Assembly (NCBI GenBank): GCA_004151065.3
Contig: NWUY0300007804.1
Span: 34,251 to 52,239 of the forward strand
Source: Larix sibirica
Lineage: Eukaryota > Streptophyta > Pinopsida > Pinales > Pinaceae
DNA: 17,989 nt
Direction: 5' to 3'
The first letter of the stretch is position 1; every line of letters begins with the position of its first letter. Under the pieces are notes generated by a model. The model did not search any database. It saw nothing but the letters and a program-made list of their open reading frames with translations, and was not told the origin of the DNA. Positions 1-8,339 of this stretch are shown here, piece after piece. Made by a program: the position numbers and the translations under genes.

Positions 1-1250
1 AAGGTGAAACATTCCTACCAAATGTCAAGAAATACCTATAAAATCCAGAAATAGGTTTGGATGCAGTGCAATAGTTTAGAGGTTATGAAATTGAATGAAG
101 AAATATTAATGAATAAACGAGGACAGAGGCATAACCTTTGATTTATGAGGGTTGGAATCCTCTTTGCTAGAATGTTAGGCAACATCAACTTGGGGGCAGA
201 TCATAGGGTTTAATTGTACAATTCTTTTTATTTCTTAAACATGGAAATTCGTTGTGTCTGTGTATCTCTATCATGTTTAAGCTTCTTTTTTTCCCTACAT
301 GTAACAAAAATTTAGGTCACATCTTACCTAAAGAAGAAAATAATCAGGCAATAAATTATACAATAAAATAAACATAACCTGAAGTTATCTAGTGTAACCA
401 GCTCTATCATTTTTGTGTAGACCTATGGAGTGATATTTATGAACACTTTAATCTCCTCATGGAGTATTTTCACATCTTTGAACCAATATTTCCTGGAAAA
501 TGAAATTTGTTTAAAATTTATCTAGCCAACTAAGAACTCGATCTAAATTGTTCCATTGAATCAAATAATGGAAGATTCTTCCTAGTGTTGCACCCTCTTG
601 AGATATAAATCCCTCAAAATTCAGATATAGAAAACAAATAATGCTGACAAATGTGGAAAAGTAGAAAACGATTATCAAATATGAAAATGATAAGAAACCT
701 CATGATTCCCAACATCCACAATCATGAAAATCCCATATGCAATAACCCAAAATTCATAAACACCAGAAAAAATGAAATTCTTAATTGTGACTATAAGCAG
801 AACAAAGAAAAAGAGAGTTCATACTGGTCCAGTACTTCTAGAAACTTATGTTTTCTGATCTGGAAGAATATCTTAGTAGAATGCTCATTGTCCTCCAAAT
901 TGGTAAATCCCAACATTTAGCTCTTGCATTCAGGGAAATCAACAGAATATATCAGCAACACATATGTATAGCATGAGATTACAAATTCTGCAACATTTCG
1001 CTTAAATATTCAGTACATAATGATGGTAACTGAGGTCAGGTTCAGAAAATCTAACATTCAACAAGAAGCAATTTATCAAAAAGCCCATCCATCAACTTAT
1101 TAAACTTTTTGATGGCCTTTCTTCAAATTACCATTTCAACACATTGAAAAAAATTTATTCTAAGAACATGAAATAATAAAATAAAGGAATGCCATGCAGA
1201 AACCAAAAATCAAATAGGGGTATGAGAAATCACTAGAAAATTTATGCTTG
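1..1250. other. AT-rich stretch, no gene recognised
   Basis: The stretch is AT-rich with many A or T runs and frequent stops in every frame. The longest plus-strand open stretch (651-920, 89 codons) has a low-complexity N/K/I-rich composition typical of chance reading of AT-rich DNA and matches no family I recognise. I see no terminal repeats, retrotransposon motifs or RNA gene here. It could be intron, untranslated or plain intergenic sequence belonging to the ORF just to its right on the minus strand. Confidence 0.5.
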
Positions 1251-1257
1251 GTCGATT

Positions 1258-1578
1258 TCAGTCTTGCAACTCCAATTGATTCTCTGTTGGTTGATTTCTA
1301 ATTGGAGCTGAGTTGACTTCCTTCTTGGAGATGCATTGGAACAATAACAAATCTTTCCCATAGCTTGTGTGTTTCTCCTTTATACTACTGAGCATGTCTG
1401 AGTGAATGCCAACAAGTTTCACTTTCCTTTGGATCGCTCCAGCTTCCAGCTGTGTACTCGATGGGCATGACCAACTGTTTCCTCTATGCGATGCATGAAA
1501 CTTGCCTCCCAAGAGCCATTTTGGAAATTGAGTTGNGATTGGATTAGGAAGTTTCATCAAAATTGTAGTCAGTGTCAC
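1258..1578 (-). CDS. Unidentified ORF, possible exon of a host gene
   Basis: A 106-codon minus-strand frame ends in TGA at about 1258. I do not recognise the product. Its composition (mixed charged and polar residues, several Cys and Trp) is more protein-like than neighbouring chance ORFs, and its GC content is visibly higher than the AT-rich DNA to the left. One N at 1536 leaves one residue unknown. No clear domain, signal peptide or membrane segment is seen. The annotated Met is simply the first in frame; if this is a terminal exon, the true start lies elsewhere and the frame would enter through a splice acceptor. It is probably either a relic exon or an accidental ORF. The CpG-rich patch at 1580-2040 begins immediately upstream of it, so the two may be parts of one transcription unit, but nothing proves this. 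Confidence 0.2.
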   Translation of the reverse strand: MTLTTILMKLPNPIXTQFPKWLLGGKFHASHRGNSWSCPSSTQLEAGAIQRKVKLVGIHSDMLSSIKEKHTSYGKDLLLFQCISKKEVNSAPIRNQPTENQLELQD

Positions 1579-1674
1579 AGGGTTCGGCGCACCTGAACCA
1601 TTAGGTTCGAAATTCGCTGAACCTCAAAAAAAGAATTAAGTTTGTTTGGGTTCGACAAACTTCAAAGCTGACCA

Positions 1675-1736
1675 TTTTTCAGGGTTTTTCTTTGTCCTTT
1701 TGCGATTTTTCAGGGTTTTTCTTCGTCCTTGTGCGA
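1675..1736. repeat. 31-bp tandem repeat, two copies
   Basis: Units at 1675-1705 and 1706-1736 are both 31 bp, begin TTTTTCAGGG and end in TGCGA. They differ at only a couple of positions. This looks like a direct duplication with no spacer. Confidence 0.85.
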
Positions 1737-1888
1737 TCTATCTAGCTGTCTTCGAACTCCACCCTCGGTGAGTTATCGTACAATCCACGATTGTTCCAAC
1801 TGTTGTGCCATTGTGCGAATGGTCTTCCGATCGAGTAACCACTAACCAATGCGACGACTTTACATTTAGACGACCGTTTCAATAACCG

Positions 1889-2012
1889 CGGACAGGTTTT
1901 CCGGTAAGTTCGAGGGACCGGCGTCGAGGCTGCGGACAGGTTTTCAGGTAAGTTTTCGAGGAACCGGAATCGAGGTTGTGGACGGGTCTTCTCGATATGT
2001 CTTCCGTGAACT
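1889..2012. repeat. 44/46-bp tandem repeat, about 2.7 copies
   Basis: Unit one (1889-1932) and unit two (1933-1978) both start CGGACAGGTTTTC, share GGTAAGTT and GTCGAGG/ATCGAGG, and differ by a 2-base insertion and several substitutions. A third, more diverged partial unit begins TGGACGGGTCTTC at 1979. GGTAAGTT resembles a plant splice donor on the plus strand, but no exon structure can be supported. Confidence 0.75.
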
Positions 2013-2144
2013 AGTGCCAAGCCAACGTTTGAACTTTGTGCCCTGGCGGTTATTCTTGAAAATAAAGACTACATTTAATTTTTTAAAATCTATTGAATGG
2101 ATATAAAGTTATAATGTATTTATATCAAATGTTTAGGTTATTTT

Positions 2145-2276
2145 AATATATATATATNCTCAATTATCTTGTTGAGAAATGTTGTCTTCACATCCATCTG
2201 ATGTACTTGCTCTAAAGACATAATTGCTCTAATGAAAGTGTGTTTGGAAACTAGAAAAAAAAATTCCTCATAGTCT
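2145..2276 (-). pseudogene. Ty1/copia reverse transcriptase fragment (central part)
   Basis: Read on the minus strand from 2274 downward, one frame runs DYEE... through an IR-containing stretch to HQMDVKTTFLN, then IIE-x-IY. The QMDVKTxFLN block is the signature of Ty1/copia reverse transcriptase, and its Asp is the first catalytic metal-binding residue. The frame is open until it dissolves in a TA microsatellite (about 2146-2157, with an N at 2158), where homology stops. Its first residues are exactly those expected to follow the EEGVD at which the plus-strand copia element is cut at 9787. I therefore read it as the severed continuation of that same gene, now inverted. The rest of copia reverse transcriptase and RNase H is not in the window. 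Confidence 0.8.
2272..2276. repeat. Target-site duplication, 3' flank of gypsy LTR
   Basis: On the minus strand the bases right after the ...GCTAACA end of the LTR are AGACT. The five bases before the plus-strand 5' LTR (9783-9787) are TGACT. Five bases is the normal Ty3/gypsy duplication size, and four of five match. Confidence 0.7.
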
Positions 2277-3869
2277 TGTTAGCACTAATGTTTGCACTGT
2301 AAAGATGACCCAAACTTCTTGAAATCAGCAATGAAAATTAATACAACTTGTAGGAAAATTCATCAAATCTGTCACCGATGAACCTCCTCTTCATTTGGGC
2401 TTGTGCATGTCAAACTAAGGGGGTTGTCACTAACCTTTATATGATATTGTACAACCTATAAATCTGCAATAAAAACTCATATAACAGCAGTAAAAATGTG
2501 TTCTTTGACTTGCAAATAAGCTTGCCAAAAAGAGAGTAAAATAGTTTTTTGATTTGAATGGTGGAAATTTCCCGCATGCAACAATTTTAAATGGTAAATG
2601 GATGGAAGAAAAGTGCTCTAAATGACTAAGAACATCAAAATATAGGCCATAATAACTTCTACAATCTACACACAAATCTATCAGTGCATCAACAAATTCA
2701 AAAGCTAGAGAAATGGCATAGTCAAACTCTCCTTTGCATTAGCTAAAAGGTTGACCACCATAGAGACAATTACAAAGTTGATCTAGTGATGATCCCTCCA
2801 CAAAAACAAAGAAGCTAAGAAAGAATGGAAGGAGAATAGAAGAGCAATACACCGTCACAGCTGAGAAGAAATTCCTTCTTTCTTCCTTTGCCCAAGCCTC
2901 ATTAAATAGATCTTCAAGAGACCTAATACACCCTCTTAACTGGCTGAGTAGGCATGCAGAGAGGAGTGTGCCACCCCTAACTGATTGATCATGAGAGAGT
3001 GCACCCCTCTTGCAACTGTTGTGGTCTTCATCCATGAATTGATGCACCCTCTTTGCTACAGTTTATCTATCATTCATGTGTGAGTAAAGTGCCCAATTAA
3101 GTGAACTTTCCCCTCATGCACTTCACCCTTGACTTGATTCCTAACTGAGCTTCAAGGCTGAGTTGAGTGGAGGAGCCCTCTTCCAATCTGAGTCAAGTGG
3201 AGGCACCTAAGTTAGGTGGAGTTGAGTCTAAGTCAAGTGAAGGCACCTTCTTCAAGGTTGAGTTAAGTGGAGGTCTCATGCATGAGTCCTGTTCAAGTCT
3301 AGTTCACTTCGGTTCCAAGCATGCACCCATACATTTTTCCATGCGCCCTATCCTTTTGCATGCCACATGTCACACATGCACGAATGACACATGTCACAAA
3401 AGCATGGCCCATTGCTAAAAATAGAAAAAAGCTCTCATGTTTGAACATTTGGCATGCAAAACATGCAAGTCCATGCATTCCCCTGAAAGTGCCATGCAAG
3501 TCAAACTTTAACTACCAAAAATAGAAGTATCATGCATGTCATCCAAAAAACCTCAATGGAACCCTAAGCTCACAAGAATGCCAAAAATGTGATCATCTTT
3601 GTTGTGCGGAGCTCCAAACTTTGTCTCCTAAAATATAGGAAAACTGCTAAAAATAGAAATCTCCTCCAAAACTGATGAAAAACCTGTGCAATGTCTCTGA
3701 CTCTAAACCTAAATCGTATCACCGAACCAATTTGTATCTGAACCCTGTCGGAATGAACCTCTGACCTATGAAAGTTGTCTCTTCGGAACACAAGTCTGAA
3801 AACCAACCCGATGAAATAAGCTGGCTCTTAACCCTCCAATTTGCATATGGGAAAATATGGGGTTTAACA
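2277..3869 (-). repeat. Ty3/gypsy 3' LTR, inverted (1.59 kb)
   Basis: On the minus strand it starts TGTTAAACCCC at 3869 and ends AGTGCTAACA at 2277, canonical TG...CA ends. It aligns along its whole length with the plus-strand LTR at 9788-12220. Both share the CCATATGCAAATTGG-like start, the CATGCATG-rich middle, the array of ACTTGACTCA-like words, and the final kilobase including a TATAAAGG word. By eye, identity over long stretches is roughly 85-90%. It has one copy of the 412-bp segment that is triplicated in the other LTR, which explains nearly all of the 840-bp length difference. Upstream on the same strand lie a 3' untranslated region and an integrase C-terminus, and downstream there is no primer-binding site, so this is a 3' LTR. 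Confidence 0.88.
2434..2441 (-). promoter_or_regulatory. Candidate TATA box in 3' LTR
   Basis: The minus strand reads CATATAAAGGTTAGTGACA. The TATAAAGGTTAG(T/G)GACA core is conserved in the other LTR at the same distance from the LTR end (about 160 bp), which suits an LTR core promoter. This is motif matching only. Confidence 0.35.
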
Positions 3870-4985
3870 ATGGCAACTCAAGGGGACGGGATCCCCCTAA
3901 GGGATACCAAGAACCTCGAACCTCTGTACTGTGCAACTTTGAAAATATGATCTTTGTATCTTTGGTCTATAGATCAATGATGCCTATCCTATGGTCTATG
4001 GAATCCAATATGTGGCCTTTTGCAACCACCACCTTGTATGATTCCCCTAACTGGAAAATGATTTGAAGTCGACATGCAAAGGTAAACCACATGGTCAAGG
4101 ATGCCAATGATGTAAACACCTGCCAAGCATGAGGAACACCCACCAATAAGGCTAATGGGCTCCAAGGTACGAGCACGACCTATCAATGTGAAAGATGTTC
4201 TAGAGTCGAACATTGAAAACCCACCAATAAGTCATGAGGAACACCCACCAATAAGGCTAATGGGCTCCAAGGTGCGAGCACAACCTATCAATGTGAAATA
4301 TGTTCTAGAGTCGAACATTGAAAACGCTCACCCAATCAAAACCCAATGATGATCAGCCATGTCGAGTGCGAGATGGTCACCAATGAGGTTAACGACCATC
4401 AAGGTACTCTAGCAGCTAGCTCCTAGATAACTTCCCAAGTGATGTGTCAAAGTCAATGGGCAATGACCTGTTGGGAGGCAAGCCAAACATGAAAAACTCC
4501 CCACCAGCACGAAGGAGTAAACACAACTAGTACAATGATGTGGTGTCATATCCCTAATGATGGATGAGGAAACTGACTCAAGAAAGATAACTCAATTGAA
4601 AAGACTAAAGAGACAACAATAACGCCTCAAGACTCCTACTGTCTCTTCAACTCTACCCATCCTACCAAAAAATATTTTCACAAAGGCAAGGCAACCATCC
4701 TCATCCAAACTCAACCTATCCATAAGCAAAAGGCACTACTAAAAGTACCAAATTTTGACTCATACTCACAAGTTTGACTCAATAAAATAATGCTAATAAA
4801 AGGGAATGATTGGCCTATGGATCAGTAAGGCATTATTATATCAAGAAATTGCATGCTAGAAAAGACAAAACTGGAAATAGCATGACAAAAGCTAAAAAGG
4901 AAAAGACCATGCGGAAAAAGGAAACTACAAACTGTGAACAAGAAGAACTCCCATACAACCCCAAAACTTCACTTATTTTTTTAAA
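3870..4985 (-). other. Gypsy 3' untranslated region between integrase and 3' LTR
   Basis: About 1.1 kb separates the integrase C-terminus from the 3' LTR on the same strand. No reading frame here resembles gag, pol or an envelope-like protein. A purine-rich AGGGGGAT on the minus strand (about 3891-3898) is the only polypurine-tract candidate; it sits some 20 bases from the LTR edge, so I hold it weakly. A 105-bp tandem duplication lies inside. Confidence 0.6.
4128..4330. repeat. 105-bp tandem duplication
   Basis: Unit one (4128-4232) and unit two (4233-about 4330) both begin CATGAGGAACACCCACCA and differ at only a few positions. Since 105 is a multiple of three, a plus-strand frame stays open through both copies (4155-4349), but that frame is antisense to the element and shows no known domain. 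Confidence 0.88.
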
Positions 4986-4989
4986 ATAA

Positions 4990-5330
4990 AACTTCACTGA
5001 AAATAAAGCTTCAAACGTTGTCCATTGAAAAGTAGATCCTCTCTGACCCTCCAAGTAAGTGAGATAAAAAGTGTCAGACATGTTGGTGCATCAATGAGGT
5101 ATGGTCCCAACCATAAGCTGTTGAATTTGTCGTGGTCTCTTGGTTTCCCATTCTTCTTGTCCCACAACAAGACTAGATCTCCCACCTGTAGGGATTTGTC
5201 TATGGATTTATGATCAAACACTTCCTTCACTTGACTCTAATAACGCAACAAGTGATTGTAAGCCGCCCTCCTATCCTCATCAAGTTGGGTAAGATTATTG
5301 CACCGAGAGAAGCGAGGTGCTCTACANCAT
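4990..5330 (-). pseudogene. Ty3/gypsy integrase C-terminus (GPY/F module)
   Basis: The minus-strand frame reads through TQLDEDRRAAYN, then KEVFDHKS, then QVGDLVLLWD, KFNSLWLGPY and finally NGQRLKLYF. This is the C-terminal tail of gypsy integrase with its GPY/F module, which helps integrase multimerise and bind DNA. An in-frame TAG at 5237-5239 replaces the Gln usual in the RYQSQVK context, fitting a CAG-to-TAG change. Downstream of the GPY motif the frame decays (residues between LID and NGQ are poorly conserved). The catalytic core is missing here; a plus-strand integrase core ends near 17960, so this tail is probably the detached end of that protein. An N lies at 5327. Confidence 0.8.
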
Positions 5331-5377
5331 TGCATCAACCTCCTTGGTCTCAGTGAGCCATTGTGTCTAACAGAATT
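5331..5377. other. Probable inversion junction
   Basis: This short stretch lies between the last recognisable gypsy integrase sequence and the first recognisable LINE sequence, both on the minus strand. Neither family is expected to continue into the other. It is best explained as the join created by a rearrangement. The exact breakpoint cannot be placed without a consensus for each element. Confidence 0.45.
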
Positions 5378-5743
5378 CTATTGTCCAACCATTGAGCCCA
5401 ATGCAGTTTACTCTTTTAAAAGAATGTAAAATTGATTTGATCTCCTCTTTTGTAACCTTTGCCTTCACATTTGAATTCATTTAATCACTAATAAACCTTG
5501 GAAATAATTTGATAATTTCCATGATTTTCCCCAATATTTGCCAACTGTGGGTCTTTAAATAATTTTTTGAAATGTTGCTTGCCCACCTCAGTTATCGCTT
5601 GAAAGGTCTTAACTCTGGAACTATTTGGCTTGCCGACTTTGCTAATTATGTTTACATTCCTCCTATGGCTTGCAAATCTACTAAAATACTTTGTATTCCT
5701 GCCCCCTTCAGAAAGCCAAATGGCTTTTGAGTCTCAATGCAAT
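5378..5743 (-). pseudogene. LINE (L1-type) ORF2 fragment, between endonuclease and reverse transcriptase
   Basis: The minus strand gives AIWLSEGGRNTKYFSRF near 5700, the plant L1 'LxEGDRNTKFFH' block, then a linker with KQHFKKLFKDP, then VTKEEIKSILHSFKR and GLNGWTIEF. The last part is the start of the LINE reverse transcriptase, normally KSPGPDGW, here with KSPGPD degraded. Stops and a frame change interrupt it. The 5' side ends exactly where the copia LTR begins (TGTTG at 5744), and the 3' side stops at about 5378 next to gypsy integrase. It is a relic of a target-primed retrotransposon that was already in place when copia inserted. Confidence 0.78.
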
Positions 5744-6598
5744 TGTTGAGAAATGTAGCTTGGACAGGGACTTCTTGCACAAGTTTCAGTATGAACGTGT
5801 AGGAAGTGGTTCGAGACATTTTGTAAAGTGATCACTTAGGAGAAGTGGGAAATATTTCTATTTTGTAATTTCACTTAGGAAAACTGAAAGCCGAAAATGT
5901 TGACTTAGTCTTAGGAGTATAGTAAAGTGTATTTAATACAGTATTGACTTAGGCTAGATTTAATCTCAGTTGTACATCTCCAGATTTTGATAGGTGGCAG
6001 TTAGGGTTAAGGAGATTAAGGTTTTGACAAAGCATAAAGACAAACAAGATAGAGAGGTCGAGATAGTTTAACAAGGCAAACAAGCGGGAGAGGAGGAAGA
6101 GCACATCAGGAAGGAGAAGAGTAGAAGCAACTAGCAAGAGAAGCAGGCCGTACCTTTGCTATATCTCTTTTCTTTATGTGCAGGCCTTAGACCTGTAGAG
6201 CAGGCTGTACACTCTCTTTTGAGATTGCCAGGGTTTGTTTCAGCTGTTGAGGAGAGGAAGGAAAGGCGATTTGCTGTCCAGAAAAGGCAGAAAACAACAG
6301 GCCGTACTGCTGTATCTTTCCCTTCTTATGGAGGCTGTACACGTCTATGTGGTGTGGTTTTATTGCTCGTACAATTGCTGGTTTAAGCAAACCATAGAGG
6401 TCACCTTGTAAGCTTTTCTCAAAGGAACAAGAAGCTGTTTTGAAGGAGAAATAATCTGTGTATGTGTCCATTTCATTTATGTTTCTGGTTTTTACTCTTC
6501 TAGCTATTGTGTGATTGATGCTATGTTCATAAATTAATTTTCTGCATTTAAATAAACTTGTTATTTGATTTGTTGAACTTGAGAACATAAGGACAACA
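5744..6598 (+). repeat. Ty1/copia 5' LTR (about 0.85 kb)
   Basis: I set the start at TGTTGAG (5744), where LINE homology ends, and the end at ...GGACAACA (6598), giving matching TGTTG/CAACA ends. The Met-tRNA primer site follows 26 bases later, a longer gap than usual, so the 3' boundary may be a little further right; an alternative start is TGTAAAG at 5822. The matching 3' LTR is not in this window. The LTR contains four AGGC(C/T)GTAC words. Its 139-codon minus-strand ORF shows no family similarity. Confidence 0.65.
6145..6340. repeat. Four AGGC(C/T)GTAC words inside the copia LTR
   Basis: AGGCCGTAC occurs at 6145 and 6299, and AGGCTGTAC at 6202 and 6332, in alternating order. Surrounding bases (TGCTATATCTC / TGCTGTATCTTTCCC) are also related, so this is probably an old, diverged duplication of a LTR segment. 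Confidence 0.55.
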
Positions 6599-6624
6599 AT
6601 GACCAAGGGTTGGAAGTTTTAATA

Positions 6625-6637
6625 TGGTATCAGAGCC
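6625..6637 (+). promoter_or_regulatory. Primer-binding site, initiator Met-tRNA
   Basis: TGGTATCAGAGCC is a perfect 13-base match to the complement of the 3' end of plant initiator methionine tRNA. That tRNA primes minus-strand cDNA synthesis of nearly all plant Ty1/copia elements. It fixes the orientation of the copia element as plus. Confidence 0.93.
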
Positions 6638-6787
6638 ACACTGTGATTGATTTTCTCAAAGGTTTACGACAATATATTAATTGTCAAAAGCAACTGTCAG
6701 AAACAAGGACCAATAGTTAGAGGGTCTTAGTATTTTTTCTTGAAGGACTAATTTCAAATATGGGAGTTTGTGTACTAGATCTTAGAG

Positions 6788-7471
6788 ATGACATCAACTA
6801 GCTAAGATTTGAGGACAAATTGGAAGGTGCCTCGAATTTCATGCCTTGGAAAGTCAGGGTAATTTTCTCTTTGCAAGAGAATGATTTCTGGGATAAGGTC
6901 AAAGATGTGACTCCACCTATAGTTCCGTAGTAATTGGTAGCTCACAAGAAGGAAGTGAAGGCCAAGCGGATGATCTTGGAAGCTATAAAGGATCATTTTA
7001 TTCCTCACTTATCCAAGAAGAAAACAACAAAGGTGATGTTCGATGCCCTAGTTAGCTTCTACTAGAGCGAGAACATAAACATGAAGATGATATTGTGGAA
7101 CAAACTTAGAGCTATACAGATGACTAGATCATGATTAGTTACCAATTACCTAATGAAGGTCACACAGATTCATGATCTACTTGTAGCAGTAGGGGATATG
7201 ATGAAGCCTTAGAGCTAGTGAACATTGAATTGAAAGGATTCACGGTTTCGTGGAAAACATTTGTCCAGTGTATTTTTGCTCGTGAGCGTCTTCCTTCCTT
7301 TGAAAGGTCGTGGGATGACTGTATCTGGGAGGAAACTCGAATGGAGTAAAAAAATGGCAAGAAGGTTGGTGATGATAATCTAGCCCTACTTGGATAGATG
7401 AATAAGGAAAGAGGTAAAGGACATAGCAAGGGCAAGGGAAAGAATGAGGAGTGAACCTCACAACCAGGGAA
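6788..7471 (+). pseudogene. Ty1/copia gag (capsid), degenerate
   Basis: An ATG at 6788 opens only five codons, but from 6811 another frame gives DKLEGASNFMPWKVR, the start of the plant copia gag family (UBN2 type). It continues through AKRMILEAIKDHFIPHL, FDALVSFY and LWNKLRAIQMTRS to LMKVTQIHDLL. This is the capsid-like region that packages element RNA. In-frame stops lie at 6928 (TAG), 6931 (TAA), 7063 (TAG) and 7132 (TGA); several sit where the family has Gln. A frame change after about 7190 puts the C-terminal part in another frame, with stops at 7347, 7395 and 7452. It leads straight into the zinc knuckle. Confidence 0.85.
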
Positions 7472-8115
7472 GGACTTGAGCAACCTCAAGTGCTTCATAT
7501 GTCATAAGCATGTGCATTATACATCATAATGTCTAGACAGGATGGAGGGTAAAGGGGAGCAACAACAAAATAAAGTGGCAACATCTGCAGAAACTCAATT
7601 GAACAAGCTTGCCACCAAATTTGAGAAGGATTTCTTAATGGTCCTTGCCTCTCTACCAGCATGGTTCGGAGGGAGGCTTGGTATTTGGACAATGGGGCAG
7701 CATCTCAGCATAAGACATTAGCTCAACAATGTTCAGTTTTACCAGTCTAAAAGAGCACAACTCAGGGGTTTGAGCAGAGCTTGGTGATGATGCCAAGTAT
7801 GGACTTGAGCAACACCAAATGCTTCATATGTCATAAGCATGTGCATCATGCATCTTAGTGTCCAGACAAGAAGAAGGGTGAAGGGGAGAAAGTGTTAACA
7901 TTTGTAGAAACTCAATTCAACAAGCTTGCCACCAAATTTGAGAAGGATTTCTTAATGGTATCTTGCCTTTCTACCAACATGGTTTGGGGGGAGCCTTGGT
8001 ATTTGGGCAATGGGGCATCTCAGCATGTGACATTAGCTCAAGAATGTTCAGTTTTACCTGTCTAAAAGAGCACAACTTAGGGGTTCAAGTAGAGCTTGGT
8101 GATGATGCCAAGTAT
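7472..8115 (+). repeat. Tandem duplication of zinc knuckle plus protease segment (329/315 bp)
   Basis: Unit one (7472-7800) and unit two (7801-8115) both run from GGACTTGAGCAAC to GATGATGCCAAGTAT. They share CATAAGCATGTGCAT, CTTGCCACCAAATTTGAGAA and the protease region, with roughly 10% differences by eye and small indels. The lengths are not multiples of three, so the duplication itself would break the polyprotein unless later indels restored it. Confidence 0.92.
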
Positions 8116-8320
8116 CTAGTTGTAGGAGTTGGTACTATTTCCTTTCAACTCCAGCTAGGTAACTCTTTAGGCTTTGATGATGTTTTGTTTGTTCTAGGTC
8201 TTAGGAAGAGCTTGGTTTTAGTTTTGGTTATAGAATATAAGGGTCATGTAGTGGAGTTCATGAATCAACATGTCCTTATCAGAAAAAGGAATCTAGCTTA
8301 GAAGCAGCACAGGTGATAGG
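7485..8320 (+). pseudogene. Ty1/copia nucleocapsid knuckle and protease, duplicated and broken
   Basis: Each copy of the duplication encodes CFICHKHVH...C, a CX2CX4HX4C zinc knuckle of the gag nucleocapsid, with an in-frame stop two codons before or at the last Cys (TAA at 7527, TAG at 7856). Further on, copy one encodes WYLDNGAASQH, retaining the aspartic-protease active-site pattern D(S/N)GA. Copy two encodes WYLGNGASQH, in which the catalytic Asp is Gly. After copy two the protease continues as LGVQVELGDDAKYLVVGVG and DDVLFVLGLRKSLV, the C-terminal half of the pepsin-like fold. The protease would cleave the polyprotein during particle maturation. Neither copy can be active. Confidence 0.85.
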
Positions 8321-8339
8321 AGTTAGGGAAGGCAATTTA

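Larger units (their letters stand above)
1580..2040. other. CpG-rich patch with internal repeats, origin unknown
   Basis: This patch stands out from its AT-rich flanks: CpG is frequent, and it contains several copies of a GGTTCG/CGAACC-like word near 1580-1660 that can form short hairpins (for example GGTTC...GAACC around 1580-1600 and AGGTTC...GAACCT around 1601-1625). Two tandem repeats follow. A minus-strand open frame of 92 codons (1742-2020) crosses the second repeat, but its Arg/Pro/Leu-rich content follows from the repeat and I do not call it a gene. Possible identities are an LTR or untranslated fragment of another retroelement, or a promoter/first-exon region on the minus strand. Confidence 0.4.
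2277..5330 (-). mobile_element. Ty3/gypsy 3' part, inverted
   Basis: Integrase C-terminus, untranslated region and 3' LTR lie in order on the minus strand and end at a 5-bp target duplication next to copia reverse transcriptase. The LTR matches 9788-12220. It is probably the missing 3' end of the gypsy element on the right, not an independent insertion. Confidence 0.8.

Noticed and set aside
651-920. 89-codon plus-strand ORF
   Set aside because: N/K/I-rich translation of AT-rich DNA with no domain or context; expected by chance.
1742-2020. 92-codon minus-strand ORF as a gene
   Set aside because: It is made mostly of the 44/46-bp repeat and has no recognisable domain.
1580-2040. Helitron end or terminal inverted repeat element
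   Set aside because: Short hairpins occur, but there is no CTRR-type terminus, no paired terminal inverted repeats and no target duplication.
2277-3869. Independent solo LTR or second gypsy insertion
   Set aside because: It is preceded by integrase tail and untranslated region on the same strand, and its flank continues the copia frame broken at the other LTR, so it belongs to the same insertion.
4155-4349. Repeat-containing 64-codon plus-strand ORF
   Set aside because: It is antisense to the gypsy element and open only because a 105-bp duplication preserves frame; no domain seen.
3870-4985. Envelope-like third gene of the gypsy element
   Set aside because: No minus-strand frame of useful length, no signal peptide and no membrane segment in the integrase-LTR interval.
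6187-6606. 139-codon minus-strand ORF in the copia LTR
   Set aside because: It lies antisense inside an LTR, matches no family I know, and is explained by the LTR sequence.
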